This document shows positions 33,973 through 34,832 of a DNA stretch of 34,832 bases, piece by piece. The translations under genes and the position numbers were made by a program. Below the pieces are notes generated by a model that worked only from the letters and a program-made list of their open reading frames with translations, was not told the DNA's origin and did no database searches. Position 1 is the stretch's first letter; every line of letters begins with the position of its first letter. The stretch is from Spirochaetota bacterium (GTDB lineage Bacteria; Spirochaetota; Brevinematia; DTOW01): NCBI GenBank assembly GCA_028276145.1, contig JAPYWX010000003.1, positions 1 to 34,832 of the forward strand. Direction: 5' to 3'.

Positions 33973-34674
33973 TTATACAATTTTAAACTTTTCAATGTAG
34001 TATTCCATCAATTCTACATCATCCCTTGTTGTTATCTTTATATTCCTAACCTCACCTTCAACAACATAAATTTCAGAAATCCCAAGGTATCTAACCACCG
34101 AACTATCGTCAGGGAAACTCATGTTCCCACTTTTCGTTAACTTTTCGTAAGCCTCTAATATAATCTCATACTTAAACCCTTGGGGAGTCTGCACTTGTAA
34201 TATTTTATCTCTATCAAGAAAACTAGTAACTTTTCCGTCAGAAACTTCAACCAGAGTATCAAAAACTTTCAAACACGGTATCACAGCTCCCTTTTCAGGA
34301 ATAGCTTCAACAACTCTGCCTATTAGTTCTTGTGATACCAAAGGTCTTGCCCCATCATGTATGAGTACAAAACTATCTTTATTTTCAATAGCCAACAAAC
34401 CATTAATTGATGACTCTGTTCGAGTATTACCTCCTTCAACAATTTTAGATACTTTCCTAAAATTTTTCACCAACTCCCTTGTCTCATTTATGAATTCTTT
34501 AGATGAAACAATGATTATCCTATCTACATATTTACTCTTCTCAAAAGCTTCCACAGAGTACTCTAATATTGTTTTACTCTTGACTAAGAAAAACTGCTTT
34601 GGTCTATCCCATCCGAACCTTTTACCTACACCACCAAAGAGTACTATAGCAATTACTTCTTTAGCGTTTATCAT
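33973..34674 (-). CDS. ispD: 2-C-methyl-D-erythritol 4-phosphate cytidylyltransferase
   Basis: AIVLFGGVGKRFGWDRPKQFFLVKSKTILEYSVEAFE; VLIHDGARPLVS; LQVQTPQGFKYEII. Confidence 0.94.
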   Translation of the reverse strand: MINAKEVIAIVLFGGVGKRFGWDRPKQFFLVKSKTILEYSVEAFEKSKYVDRIIIVSSKEFINETRELVKNFRKVSKIVEGGNTRTESSINGLLAIENKDSFVLIHDGARPLVSQELIGRVVEAIPEKGAVIPCLKVFDTLVEVSDGKVTSFLDRDKILQVQTPQGFKYEIILEAYEKLTKSGNMSFPDDSSVVRYLGISEIYVVEGEVRNIKITTRDDVELMEYYIEKFKIV

Positions 34675-34677
34675 TAT

Positions 34678-34832
34678 TTAGAAAATTAAAGTTCCTTCCA
34701 TCAACTCCTTGTATATACTCTGTGGCAGGAAACTAATACTTCTAACATCATCAGAATAATACCTTGTTTTTAGATTGCATGTTCTGTAACTTATTCTCGG
34801 ATTATAGAGTTTAGAGCCAATAGATATTGTCC
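34678..34832 (-). CDS. C-terminal fragment of an unidentified ORF cut by window edge
   Basis: Reverse strand reads open from the edge: ...TISIGSKLYNPRISYRTCNLKTRYYSDDVRSISFLPQSIYKELMEGTLIF*; 3 bp from the ispD start. Confidence 0.5.
   Translation of the reverse strand, partial: TISIGSKLYNPRISYRTCNLKTRYYSDDVRSISFLPQSIYKELMEGTLIF

Noticed and set aside
1-34832. Insertion sequence, prophage or defence island
   Set aside because: No transposase, integrase, phage structural, restriction-modification, toxin-antitoxin or reverse transcriptase genes recognised; coding content is essentially core metabolism.

Overview
AT-rich bacterial window, mostly compact housekeeping genes on the minus strand. 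From the + start: partial Na+/solute symporter, TlpA-like thioredoxin, trxB, BFN+UVR protein, M52-type protease plus orphan 2-oxoacid oxidoreductase gamma subunit, tsf, GH13 amylase, tRNA-Pro, Amidase_3, YggT, a four-gene pyruvate:ferredoxin oxidoreductase operon, an LptF/LptG-like membrane protein pair, B12-dependent ribonucleotide reductase, secreted protein, orphan GHKL ATPase, TonB-dependent receptor, secreted GH13 amylase, 5-FTHF cyclo-ligase, GH57-like protein, miaB, flavin reductase, nusG-secE-tRNA-Trp-tRNA-Leu, dihydroorotase, ispD. The standout signal is non-coding. Many intergenic gaps are filled by short tandem palindromes (GTGCTTAAAGCAC, GTGCTATGAAGCAC, GTGTTTTAAACAC, GTGTTATAAACAC, CAGGCTTAGCCTG) set in a strict 15-17 bp register with 2-3 nt spacers. 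They are combined with AGAGAGGC-NNN-GCCTCTCT hairpins and a dispersed ~60 bp core repeat. At least two loci share the same module order. Unit-to-unit differences often preserve the dyad symmetry. I do not recognise this as a named repeat family; it may be a lineage-specific BIME/MITE-like or regulatory repeat system. Taxonomy is not certain: a diderm (TonB receptor), anaerobic-type metabolism (PFOR, class II RNR), possibly thermophilic or spirochaete-like, which is inference only.
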